Below, piece after piece: positions 42,447-50,471 of a stretch of DNA of 64,000 nt. The notes below the pieces were generated by a model. That model made no database searches. It was not told where the DNA came from and saw nothing but the letters and a program-made list of their open reading frames with translations. Both the position numbers and the translations under genes were made by a program. Location: contig NZ_JQMO01000003.1 in assembly GCF_000744785.1 (NCBI RefSeq), forward strand, positions 5,394,001-5,458,000, in the 5' to 3' direction. Numbering within the stretch: the first letter of the stretch is position 1; each line of letters starts with the position of its first letter. Source of the DNA: Kitasatospora azatica KCTC 9699. GTDB lineage: Bacteria > Actinomycetota > Actinomycetes > Streptomycetales > Streptomycetaceae.

Positions 42447-44159
42447 GTGCCACCGCTGAGCTGGGACGGCAGCGCGCCGCCCTCCGCCCGCACCGAGACC
42501 ACCCGTGAACTCGCCACCTCCGTCCCCGGCCTGCGGCTGCGGGTCACCGCGATCGGCGCGGCGGAGGTGGCGGTTCGCGTCACCGGCACCGGCCGACTGC
42601 TGCTGATCGAGGCCGCGCCGGCCCAACCGGTGGACGAACTCCCCGCTCGGGTACGGGTGGAGTGGCGGTTGCCGTGCGCGGGAGCCACCGCGCTGTGGCG
42701 CCCGAACACCGACACCCGCTGGCTGCCGCCCTCCTGGAGCACGCCGCGCACCGCCTCGCTGGCCTCGGGCGCGGCGATCGGCAGCCTGGTCGGCGCGGGC
42801 GACGCCGCGCTGTGCAGCTACGCCGTGGCGGAACGGGTGCTGCCGGTGACCATCGGCGAGGGCGCGGTGGAGGAGACGGGGGAGTTCACCAGCTGGGTCG
42901 AGCAGCAGGGCGCGCTGGCCCTGCGCCTCGATCTGACAGGACGTCAGTTCAGCCTGACGCTGAGCGAGATGGCCCAGTGGTGGGACGACGGATCGGTCCG
43001 GGTCCCGGAGGCCGCCTTCGAGCCGGTCTTCTGCACCTGGTACGCCCGGCACCTGGAGATCACCGCCCCCGAGGTCGAGCGGCTGGCCGAGCTGGCCGCG
43101 CCGCTCGGCTTCGGCGCGCTGATCGTGGACGACGGCTGGCAGACCGCCGAGACCGGGCGCTCCTACGCCACCACCGGTGACTGGGAGCCCGCCTTCCCCG
43201 ACTTCGCCGGCCATGTGCGGCGGGTCAAGGAGCTCGGGCTCGGCTACCTGCTCTGGTGCGCGCCGCCGTTCGCCGGTGACCGGAGCGCGGCCGGGCAGCG
43301 GTTCGCCGGGCAACGGCTCAGCCACCTCGATGAGTTGGAGACCTCGGTCGTGGACCCCGGCGCGCCCGAGGTGCGGGCCCATCTGGTGGCCCGGCTGACC
43401 GAACTGGTGGAGAAGTACGAACTGGACGGCCTCAAGGTCGACTTCATCGACACCTTCGCCCGGCACGGCGGCGACCCCGAGGGCGTGCACCAGCTGCTCG
43501 CCCGACTGCGCGCCGAACTCCCACCGGTGCTGGTCGAGCACCGGCAGCCGTACGTCGGCCCCGGGCTCTGGCCGTACGCCACGATGGTGCGGGCCACCGA
43601 CTGCCCGCACAACGCGGCCGAGAACCGGCAGCGCACCGCCGACCTGCGCCTGACCGCCGGGCCGCTGGCCGTGCACGCCGACCCGCTGACCTGGCACCCG
43701 GACGAGACCCCGGCCGAGATCGCGGTGCTGCTGCAGAACGTCCTCTTCGCCACCCCGCAGGTCTCGGTGGACCTCGCGGTGCAGAGCGCCGAGCAGCTGG
43801 CGGCCCTGCGGTTCTGGCTCTCGGTCAGCCGCGAGCACGTGGACCTGCTGCAACGCGGCGAGTTCCGCGCACACCGGCCCGAGTTGGGCTATCCGCTGCT
43901 GGCCGCCGCCAGCGGGGACGGCCGCGCCTTCGGCCGCTACGCCCCGGTGCCGATCCACCCGGACGCCGACTGGTCGCTGCTCCTGGTGGCCAACGCCGAC
44001 CCGGACCCCGAGGTCCGGCTGAGCTTCCCGCAGCCGCTCGGCCCGATCGGCGTCCTGGTCCAGGACCCGGCCGGCGCCACCCTCGCCCGCACCACCGCCG
44101 AGGGCGCCGAGCTGACCGTCCGGGTGCCGCGCGGCGGGCTGCTGACCCTGCGGCGGTAG
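42447..44159 (+). CDS. GH36-family alpha-galactosidase, cytosolic
   Basis: 570 residues from GTG 42447. The catalytic TIM barrel has IVDDGWQ (residues 227-232), nucleophile Asp332 in LKVDFID and probable acid/base Asp385 in RATDCPHN. The N-terminal beta domain is shorter than in typical 700-residue GH36 enzymes. There is no signal peptide, so it would act on imported substrate. It follows the peptide importer genes on the same strand. Co-location suggests galactosylated peptides; plain alpha-galactoside use cannot be excluded. Confidence 0.85.
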   Translation: MPPLSWDGSAPPSARTETTRELATSVPGLRLRVTAIGAAEVAVRVTGTGRLLLIEAAPAQPVDELPARVRVEWRLPCAGATALWRPNTDTRWLPPSWSTPRTASLASGAAIGSLVGAGDAALCSYAVAERVLPVTIGEGAVEETGEFTSWVEQQGALALRLDLTGRQFSLTLSEMAQWWDDGSVRVPEAAFEPVFCTWYARHLEITAPEVERLAELAAPLGFGALIVDDGWQTAETGRSYATTGDWEPAFPDFAGHVRRVKELGLGYLLWCAPPFAGDRSAAGQRFAGQRLSHLDELETSVVDPGAPEVRAHLVARLTELVEKYELDGLKVDFIDTFARHGGDPEGVHQLLARLRAELPPVLVEHRQPYVGPGLWPYATMVRATDCPHNAAENRQRTADLRLTAGPLAVHADPLTWHPDETPAEIAVLLQNVLFATPQVSVDLAVQSAEQLAALRFWLSVSREHVDLLQRGEFRAHRPELGYPLLAAASGDGRAFGRYAPVPIHPDADWSLLLVANADPDPEVRLSFPQPLGPIGVLVQDPAGATLARTTAEGAELTVRVPRGGLLTLRR

Positions 44160-44170
44160 CGGCTGGATGC

Positions 44171-44210
44171 GGCTGAGGGGGAGTCCGGGATCCCGGACTC
44201 CCCCTCAGCC
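44171..44210. terminator. Perfect 40-bp palindrome, bidirectional terminator
   Basis: Exact palindrome with 20-bp arms (44171-44190 and 44191-44210) and no loop, midway between the convergent alpha-galactosidase and M6 protease genes. Confidence 0.85.
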
Positions 44211-44215
44211 GTTCC

Positions 44216-46579
44216 TCAGGACGCGGCGCTCACCTTGACGGTGGTGAGGCGGCCGTCCCTGGCCTCGCGGACGATCTGGATCTTCGTGTTGGTGTCCGGC
44301 ACGGCCACCGTCAGCTGCGGGGTGGCCGGATCGCCGTACACACCGCTGTGGTCGTTGAAGACCGGGACGGCGGGCTCGGCGGGCACCGTAACAGCCACCC
44401 CGGCCTTGTGCAGTACGAAGGAGGTGGTGGGCTTCAGCGAGAACACCGCGTCGAAGGTCTGCGCCCGGGCGTTGACCGGGCTGCCGTCGGCGAACCTGAT
44501 CGGCGTGGGGTGCGCGTCGATCGGCAGCAGCAGGCCGCCGCCCGGGTGGTCCTTGACGTTGTTGTCGGTGTAGTCGTTGTCCCAGAGCCAGATCAGCACG
44601 CCCTGCTGGTAGGGGTAGAAGTCGACCACGTTGGCCTTGCCGGTCACCCCGGTGTACCCGAAGTTGTACGGCCCGGTCTTCAGGAAGGCGCCGAAGCCGG
44701 TGTAGCGGCGGTTCTCCACCAGGTAGGCGCGCGGGTGCTGCTGCACGGCGGTGCGCCCCTGCACGATCGAGAATCCGGTCGAGGTCCAGCCCTGGACGCC
44801 CTGCTCGGCGCCGTCGTCCAGCAGCACGGTGGTGCCGGCGGTGAGCCGGACCGCGTCCAGGGTGACGCCCTTGCCGTGCGTGTTGCCGTCCGAGGTGACG
44901 TGGAAGCGGAGCTGGAACTTCTGGCCCGCATAGCCGTCCAGCGGGATGTGCAGCTGCGCCCAGGAGCCCGAGGTGCCGGTGAGGGCCGGCGTGTTGGCGC
45001 TCGACAGGCCGATCGGTTGCCCGTTGACCGTACCGCCGAGCGGCTGCCAGCTCTTGCCGCTGTCGGTGGAGGCCTCGACCGAGAAGAAGTCGTAGCCCTG
45101 CTCCACGTCGTACCAGGCCGCCGAGTCCAGCGCGGCCGGGCCGGTGGTCCCGGTCAGGTCCACCGTGCGGCTGAGCGAGTTGTCCAGGTTGTCACCCGTG
45201 TTGCTCCACCACTGCGCCGCGCCCTGGTAGGGGTCGGTGAGGTCGGTCCTGGTCTGGCCCGGTGGCAGGTGGACCAGCACGGCCTGGGCCTCGTCCGTGT
45301 TGTAACTGCTCACGCCCAGCGCGTGGGTGGAGGTGGTGGCGGCCTGCGCCTCGTCGTAGTTGAGCCAGCCGAGCTGCAGCTTGCTCCAGGCGTCCAGGTC
45401 GCCCGGGTACTCGCCGGTGCTGTTCCGCCCCTTGCCCAGGTAGGAGGCCGAGGACATCAGCGACCAGAAGTTGACGCTGTTGTCGCCGCCGGTGAGCGGG
45501 TAGAGGTCGGGCAGGCCCAGGTTGTGGCCGTACTCGTGGGCGAACAGACCGGTGCCGCTGTTCTCGCCGGCCTGCACGTAGTCGTAGACGTAGTAGCCGG
45601 AGTCGCCGACCGGTGCGCCGCCGATCTTGTCGCCGGCCGGGCCGACCTGTCCGGTCGGGTCCGGGAAGTCCCAACTGCGGTGCGCCCACAGGGCGTCCGA
45701 GCCCTGCGCGCCGCCGCCCCAGGTCTCGTCCACGCCGGCGTGCACCACGATGACGTTGTCCAGGTAGCCGTCCGGCTGGTTGAAGTCGCCGTCCTTGTTG
45801 TGGTCGTAGCGGTCGTAGACGTCGTACTGGGCGAGCTGCGCCTTGACGTCGGCCGCCGAGCGGCCCTTGGCGATCTCGCCGTCGTACCAGGCCTTCACCG
45901 CGTCCCGGATGAACTCCTGGGCCTGGGTCCAGGCGCCCGAGCCCTCGGGGCCCTTGTTGCTGCCGTACCTGGCCTCGTTGTACGGCACGGTGACCCAGTC
46001 GCTGACCGTGCCGTCGATGTCGTAGCGGCCGGAGGACTGGGTGCGGTAGTAGTTGCGCAGCGAGACCGTGCCGGGGGAGGAGTCGAAGAACATCTTCTGG
46101 TAGTAGTCGCGACTGAAGTCGGTGTTCCAGTAGGTGTGCGTGTCGTCCGAGCCGGGCTTGGGGATCTGGTTGTGCTGCGGGCCGGGCGTGCCGCCGTAGC
46201 GGACCTGCCCGTTGTAGAGGGTGGAGTTGTCCACCTCGTTGCCGAACTGGGCCAGGATCACGAAGACCTTGTCCGTGCGCTGCTGGGCCAGTTGGACGTA
46301 GTCGTCGCCGACCTTGACCTTGGCCGGCGGACGGCCGTCCGAAGTCCGGGCGATCGCGCCCTGGTTGACCTGCTCCATGGCCTTGGCGCGCAGCGACTGG
46401 CGCTCGCGCTCCTGCGGGGCGAGCGGCTGGCTGGGGCCCTCGGTGCCTTCGGTGGCGCCGGTGGCGCTGACCGCGAGCGGGAGCGGTGCGGCGGCCTGCG
46501 CGGCGGGCCCGCCGAGCAGGGTGGCGGCTATCGCCGTGGTGGTGAGGGCGGCCGCGAGGGCCGCGCGTAGTCCGCGCAA
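44216..46579 (-). CDS. Secreted M6 (immune inhibitor A type) metalloprotease
   Basis: 787 residues from TTG 46579, which has AAAGGA 8 nt upstream. Sec signal peptide to about residue 30. The catalytic domain has HEYGHNLGLPD (residues 348-358), the HExxHxxGxxD metzincin motif, and a calcium-binding-like stretch DHNKDGDFNQPDGYLD (259-274). The C-terminal half carries beta-sandwich domains typical of M6. It should degrade protein outside the cell. Operator E lies 38 bp upstream, linking it to the hydroxyproline genes. A start further upstream (46672) would run through the operator. Confidence 0.93.
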   Translation of the reverse strand: MRGLRAALAAALTTTAIAATLLGGPAAQAAAPLPLAVSATGATEGTEGPSQPLAPQERERQSLRAKAMEQVNQGAIARTSDGRPPAKVKVGDDYVQLAQQRTDKVFVILAQFGNEVDNSTLYNGQVRYGGTPGPQHNQIPKPGSDDTHTYWNTDFSRDYYQKMFFDSSPGTVSLRNYYRTQSSGRYDIDGTVSDWVTVPYNEARYGSNKGPEGSGAWTQAQEFIRDAVKAWYDGEIAKGRSAADVKAQLAQYDVYDRYDHNKDGDFNQPDGYLDNVIVVHAGVDETWGGGAQGSDALWAHRSWDFPDPTGQVGPAGDKIGGAPVGDSGYYVYDYVQAGENSGTGLFAHEYGHNLGLPDLYPLTGGDNSVNFWSLMSSASYLGKGRNSTGEYPGDLDAWSKLQLGWLNYDEAQAATTSTHALGVSSYNTDEAQAVLVHLPPGQTRTDLTDPYQGAAQWWSNTGDNLDNSLSRTVDLTGTTGPAALDSAAWYDVEQGYDFFSVEASTDSGKSWQPLGGTVNGQPIGLSSANTPALTGTSGSWAQLHIPLDGYAGQKFQLRFHVTSDGNTHGKGVTLDAVRLTAGTTVLLDDGAEQGVQGWTSTGFSIVQGRTAVQQHPRAYLVENRRYTGFGAFLKTGPYNFGYTGVTGKANVVDFYPYQQGVLIWLWDNDYTDNNVKDHPGGGLLLPIDAHPTPIRFADGSPVNARAQTFDAVFSLKPTTSFVLHKAGVAVTVPAEPAVPVFNDHSGVYGDPATPQLTVAVPDTNTKIQIVREARDGRLTTVKVSAAS

Positions 46580-46617
46580 CTGACCGGTCCTTTCGGGGTG
46601 GTGACGGATCGTGGGCC

Positions 46618-46629
46618 GTAATATTTCAC
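46618..46629 (-). promoter_or_regulatory. Operator site E (M6 protease gene)
   Basis: On the minus strand GTGAAATATTAC, one mismatch from site A, 38 bp before the TTG start. AAATAT within it is a possible -10. An adjacent half-copy (GTGACAT) lies immediately upstream on the minus strand. Confidence 0.65.
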
Positions 46630-46658
46630 ATGTCACGGGTTGCATGAAAGGGTTCTGC

Positions 46659-48728
46659 TCAGCCCAGCGCACCGCGCAGGAAGGCGAGTTCGGCGGTCAC
46701 GATCCGCTCGTTCGCGCCGTCCGGGGTCAGATGGGTCAGGCCCGGAATCGGCAGGACCGTGTGCGGGCGGCCGGCCCGGTGCAGCGCCTCGGACAGCCGC
46801 AGGCTGTGCGAGGGGTGCACGTTGTCGTCCGCCAGGCCGTGGATGATCAGCAGCGGCCGGGTGAGTGACGGGGCGTCAGGCAGCAGGCAGTCGGCCTGGT
46901 AGCCCTGCGGGTTCTCCTCCGGCAGCCCCAAGTACCGTTCGGTGTAGGCGGTGTCGTAGGTCCGGAAGTCGGTGGGGGCGGCACCGGCCGAGGCGGCATG
47001 GAAGACATCGGGCCGACGGAGCACCGCCATCGCGGCGAAGTACCCGCCGTAGGACCAGCCGCGCACCGCCACCTGCCCGAGGTCCAGGTCCGGCTCGCGC
47101 TCGGCCAGCGCGTGCAGCGCGGCCACCTGGTCGTCCAGCGCCACCTGGGAGAAGCGGCGGAAGATCGCCCGGGTGAAGGCGGGGGAGACGAACGGGGTGC
47201 CCCGGTTGTCGGTGGTCACCACCGCGAAGCCCTGGTCGGCCCACCACTGGCGCAACTGCCAGCGGCGCGGCTCGTTGGCGACGGCCTGCGCGCCCGGCCC
47301 GCCGTAGACGTCCAGCAGCACCGGCAGCCGCTGCCCGGCCAGATGCCCGCGCGGGTACACCACGGCGGTGGGCAGACCGAGTTCGGTCACCCGGGCGAGG
47401 CGCGGGCGGACCAGGTACGGCAGTTGCGCGGCCAGGTCGGGCAGCACCGTCTCGCGGCCGCCGCGCAGCACCCGCCGCCGTACCCCCTCCGGTGTGGCCG
47501 AGATCAGCAGCAGGCTGTCGGCGGCGGCCAGCGCGGAGTGCACGCCGGGCCCCTCGGTGAGCCGCTCGAGCGTCCCGTCGGCCGGGTCCAGGGTGAAGAC
47601 CTGCTGGTCGGCCGGGTCGCCGTGGCTCGCCTCGATCAGCAGCCGGTCGCCGATCCGCCCCACCACCCGGCGCACCTGGATCCGCTCGGAGCTGAGGATC
47701 CGCCCGTCCAGCACGAGGCCGCGGGCCGTCCCGTCGGGCGTGTCGGCGGCGGTCAGCAGTCGGCCGTCCGGCAGCCGGGCCGGGGTGCCGGGCAGCTCGT
47801 CCACCCAGTGCTCGTCCACCGTGCGGGAGAGCTCGACGGTCTTGCCGGTGGTCGGATCGGCGGTCAGCAGCAGGACGTTCTGCTGCAGCCGGTCGGCCAC
47901 GGTGAGCAGGATCTCGCCGTCGCCCTCCCAGCCGGCGGCGCAGAGGTAGGGGTAGCGCTCGGTGTCCCAGTCCAGCCGGACCCGGCCGCCGGTCAGCGCC
48001 AGCACCCAGAGCTGGACCTGCGCGTTGGGTCCGCCGGCCTGCGGATAGGCGAAGGACTCGGCGGGGCGCTCGGGGTGTGCGGGGTCGGCGAAGTAGCGGC
48101 GGGGGAGGGCGGATTCGTCGACCCGGGCGGCCAGCAGCGCGCTGCCGTCGGGCGACCACCAGTGGCCGCGGTGGCGGCCGAGCTCCTCGGCGGCGGCGAA
48201 CTCGGCCACGCCCCAGCGGGCGCCGTGGGCCGGGCTGAGCGGCTCGGTGCGGTCGGTGAGGTACAGCGCGTCCTCGGCCACGTAGGCGACGCGGCTGCCG
48301 TCGGCGTTCGGGCGGGGGTCGAACGCCGGCCCGGCGACCGGGAGTTCGGCGGTCCCGGCGGTGGTGGTCCGGAACAGTCGGCCGTCCAGGGCGAAGACCG
48401 CGACGGTGGCGTCCGGGGTGGCGGCGAAGCTGCCGATCCCGCGCGCGAACAGGCGGCTGCGTTCGCGCAGCCGCCGTTCCAGTACCGGCAGTTCGTCGCG
48501 GTCCCCGGTGCGGCCGGGGACCAGGGTGCGGGGGTCGGCGAGCAGCAGCTCCTGACCGGTCGTCAGGTCCAGTTGCCAGAGCCGGTCGAAGGGATCGCGC
48601 GCGCCCGTGGACCGCAGGAAGAGCAGCCGGGTACCGTCGTCGGAGAAGGTGAAGGCGCGCGGTGCGCCGTAGCTGAAGCGGCCGGTGGCGGCGCTGAGTG
48701 CAAGGAAGTGGTCGTCGAGTTCGGTCAC
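46659..48728 (-). CDS. S9 family peptidase, dipeptidyl peptidase IV type
   Basis: 689 residues, cytosolic (no signal). An N-terminal beta-propeller and C-terminal alpha/beta hydrolase domain carry the triad Ser559 (GWSYGG), Asp634 (GLADDNVHP) and His666 (GLTHLTP). The pair Glu181-Glu182 (AEFAAAEELGRHRGHWW) is the DPP-IV motif that holds the free N-terminus, so it should release Xaa-Pro dipeptides and not act as a prolyl oligopeptidase. The GTG start lies 6 nt after a -10 sequence, suggesting leaderless mRNA, with operator F in the promoter spacer. M6 lies downstream on the same strand. Confidence 0.92.
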   Translation of the reverse strand: MTELDDHFLALSAATGRFSYGAPRAFTFSDDGTRLLFLRSTGARDPFDRLWQLDLTTGQELLLADPRTLVPGRTGDRDELPVLERRLRERSRLFARGIGSFAATPDATVAVFALDGRLFRTTTAGTAELPVAGPAFDPRPNADGSRVAYVAEDALYLTDRTEPLSPAHGARWGVAEFAAAEELGRHRGHWWSPDGSALLAARVDESALPRRYFADPAHPERPAESFAYPQAGGPNAQVQLWVLALTGGRVRLDWDTERYPYLCAAGWEGDGEILLTVADRLQQNVLLLTADPTTGKTVELSRTVDEHWVDELPGTPARLPDGRLLTAADTPDGTARGLVLDGRILSSERIQVRRVVGRIGDRLLIEASHGDPADQQVFTLDPADGTLERLTEGPGVHSALAAADSLLLISATPEGVRRRVLRGGRETVLPDLAAQLPYLVRPRLARVTELGLPTAVVYPRGHLAGQRLPVLLDVYGGPGAQAVANEPRRWQLRQWWADQGFAVVTTDNRGTPFVSPAFTRAIFRRFSQVALDDQVAALHALAEREPDLDLGQVAVRGWSYGGYFAAMAVLRRPDVFHAASAGAAPTDFRTYDTAYTERYLGLPEENPQGYQADCLLPDAPSLTRPLLIIHGLADDNVHPSHSLRLSEALHRAGRPHTVLPIPGLTHLTPDGANERIVTAELAFLRGALG

Positions 48729-48734
48729 CGGTAG

Positions 48735-48763
48735 AGTATGCAGTGTGAAATGTCACACATCAA
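48735..48763 (-). promoter_or_regulatory. Promoter and operator site F (S9 peptidase / aminotransferase)
   Basis: Minus strand: -35 TTGATG (48763-48758), 17-bp spacer, -10 CATACT (48740-48735), then 6 nt to the peptidase GTG. The spacer contains dyad GTGACATTTCAC (48756-48745), extended to GTGTGA...TCACAC (48743-48758). The same dyad ends 6 bp before the divergent aminotransferase ATG. Confidence 0.75.
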
Positions 48764-49926
48764 TGGATGAGCCCGATCCGATCCCGGGCGCCGCCGAACT
48801 CTTCGCCCTCGACCCGGCTGTCGCCCACCTCAACCACGGCTCCTTCGGAGCCGTACCCAACGAGGTCCGCCGCGCCCAGGCCGACTACCGCGCCGAGCAG
48901 GAGGCCGACCCGGACGGCTTCTTCCTCGCCCTGCCCGAGCGGGTGGCCCGGGCCCGCATGGCCGTCGCCGGGCTGCTGGGCGCCGATCCGCAGGGCCTCG
49001 CGCTGCTCAGCAACGTCACCGAGGCGGTCGCGGTGGTGCTGGACAGCATCCCGTTCGGCCCCGGCGACGAGATCCTGGTGACCGACCACGGCTACGGCGT
49101 CGTCAACCGGGCCGCCGAGCGCCGGGTGGCCGAGTGCGGGGCCGCCGTGCGGACCGTCACGGTCCCGCTGGAGGCCGCCGACCCCGCCGAGGTGGTGCTG
49201 GCCGCCGTCGGTCCGCGCACCAAGGTGGCGATCCTGGACCGGGTCACCTCGCCCACCGCCCGCGAGTTCGCCACCGCCCCGCTGCTGCGGGCGCTGGCCG
49301 CGCGCGGCGTGATCACGGTGGTGGACGCCGCGCATGCGCCCGGCATGCTGGACCCGGAACTGGAGGTCGGCCGGCCCGACTTCTGGTTCGGCAACCTGCA
49401 CAAGTGGGCCTTCGCGCCGCGCCCCACGGCGGTACTCGCCGTCGCCCCGCAGTGGCGCCCGCGGATCCGGCCGCTCACCTACTCCTGGGAGCACGAGGGC
49501 GGCTTCCCCGGGAACGTCGAGTGGCGCGGGACGGCCGACTACACCGGCTGGCTGGCGGCGCCCACCGGCCTGGAACTGCTGCGGCGCCTGGGCCCGGAGC
49601 GGGTGCGCGAGCACAACGAACGGCTCGCCGCCCACGGTCAGCGGCTGCTGGTGGAGCGGACCGGGCTGGCGGCGCTGCCCGCCTCGCCGGGACTGGCGAT
49701 GCGCGCCGTGCGGCTGCCGGCCGGAGTGGCGGAACTCGAGGAGCAGGTGCAGCCGCTGATGCGGGCGGTACGGGACCGGCTCGGCACCCGGGTGGCGGTG
49801 CGGCCCTGGGCGGGCGGCGGGGTGCTGCGGATCAGCGCGCAGATCTACAACCGGCCGGTGGAGTACCAGCGGCTCGCGGACGGCCTGGGGGAGTTGCTCA
49901 GGTCCTGGACATCCAGCACTGTCTAG
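48763..49926 (+). CDS. Class V aminotransferase family PLP enzyme (isopenicillin-N-epimerase-like)
   Basis: 387 residues from ATG 48763. LNHGSFGAVPNEVR at the N-terminus is typical of the isopenicillin N epimerase-like branch. PLP residues: Asp188 and His191 (VVDAAHAPG) and Schiff-base Lys214 (NLHKWAF). There is no ribosome-binding site, and operator F ends 6 bp before the ATG, so the transcript is probably leaderless and co-controlled with the divergent DPP-IV gene. The reaction is unknown; epimerase, lyase and aminotransferase are all possible. It converges with the roadblock gene, sharing stop-codon bases. Confidence 0.87.
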   Translation: MDEPDPIPGAAELFALDPAVAHLNHGSFGAVPNEVRRAQADYRAEQEADPDGFFLALPERVARARMAVAGLLGADPQGLALLSNVTEAVAVVLDSIPFGPGDEILVTDHGYGVVNRAAERRVAECGAAVRTVTVPLEAADPAEVVLAAVGPRTKVAILDRVTSPTAREFATAPLLRALAARGVITVVDAAHAPGMLDPELEVGRPDFWFGNLHKWAFAPRPTAVLAVAPQWRPRIRPLTYSWEHEGGFPGNVEWRGTADYTGWLAAPTGLELLRRLGPERVREHNERLAAHGQRLLVERTGLAALPASPGLAMRAVRLPAGVAELEEQVQPLMRAVRDRLGTRVAVRPWAGGGVLRISAQIYNRPVEYQRLADGLGELLRSWTSSTV

Positions 49927-50297
49927 ATCTCCAGCACCGCCTCGATGGTCCGCAGCTGGTGGCGGGCCATCGCCAGGTTGGAACGGGTGCGGTTCAGCGC
50001 CAGGTAGAGGAAGAGACCGCGGCCGTTCTGCCTGGTCAGCGGCCGGATCAGGTGGTACTGCGCGGTCAGCGTGATCAGGATGTCCTCGATCTCGTTGTCG
50101 TGCAGGTTGAGCAGTTCCATGGTGCGCATCTTGGCCCGCACCACGTCGGTGTTCCCGGCCGCCGCCACGTTCAGGTCCAGTTCGGAACCGTCGCCGAGCG
50201 AGCCGAGCGCCATCCCGCTGCCGTAGTCGACCAGCGCGACACCGATCGCGCCCTCGATCGCCATCGCTTCCTTGAGCGAGGTCTCCACATTCGCCAT
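49923..50297 (-). CDS. Roadblock/LC7-like domain protein
   Basis: 124 residues, single domain. The N-terminal helix ETSLKEAMAIEGAIGVALVDY, beta strand GMALGSLG and LLNLHDNEIEDILITLTAQYHLIRPL fit the Roadblock/LC7 fold. Actinobacterial members usually sit in conservon operons with a GTPase; this one is alone. It may regulate a small GTPase encoded elsewhere. Its stop overlaps the aminotransferase stop by 4 bp. Confidence 0.7.
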   Translation of the reverse strand: MANVETSLKEAMAIEGAIGVALVDYGSGMALGSLGDGSELDLNVAAAGNTDVVRAKMRTMELLNLHDNEIEDILITLTAQYHLIRPLTRQNGRGLFLYLALNRTRSNLAMARHQLRTIEAVLEI

Positions 50298-50471
50298 CGC
50301 TGCTGCTCCTCTGTCTCGGTCCGGTTGCTCCGACTGTAGGCACCGCAGTCACGGTGGGTTGACGAATGATCACAGCTGAGCGAAGTCGACTGATCGGGAT
50401 CGATAGTGACTGTTCGTGACGGGCAAAACGGTGCGATCAATGTCAGTGCTGCCGGGTAACCTCAGGCTGAG

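Noticed and set aside
42208-42459. 83-codon frame between the importer and alpha-galactosidase genes
   Set aside because: Overlaps the alpha-galactosidase start in another frame, includes the hairpin at 42372-42419, lacks a ribosome-binding site and has biased Ala/Arg composition.
46580-46672. Longer N-terminus for the M6 protease
   Set aside because: It would place 31 non-signal residues before the signal peptide and translate through operator E; TTG 46579 has a good ribosome-binding site.
50395-50420. GTGACTGTTCGTGAC upstream of helY as a further regulon site
   Set aside because: It does not fit GTGAMATNNYAC beyond the GTGAC half and lacks the opposite arm.
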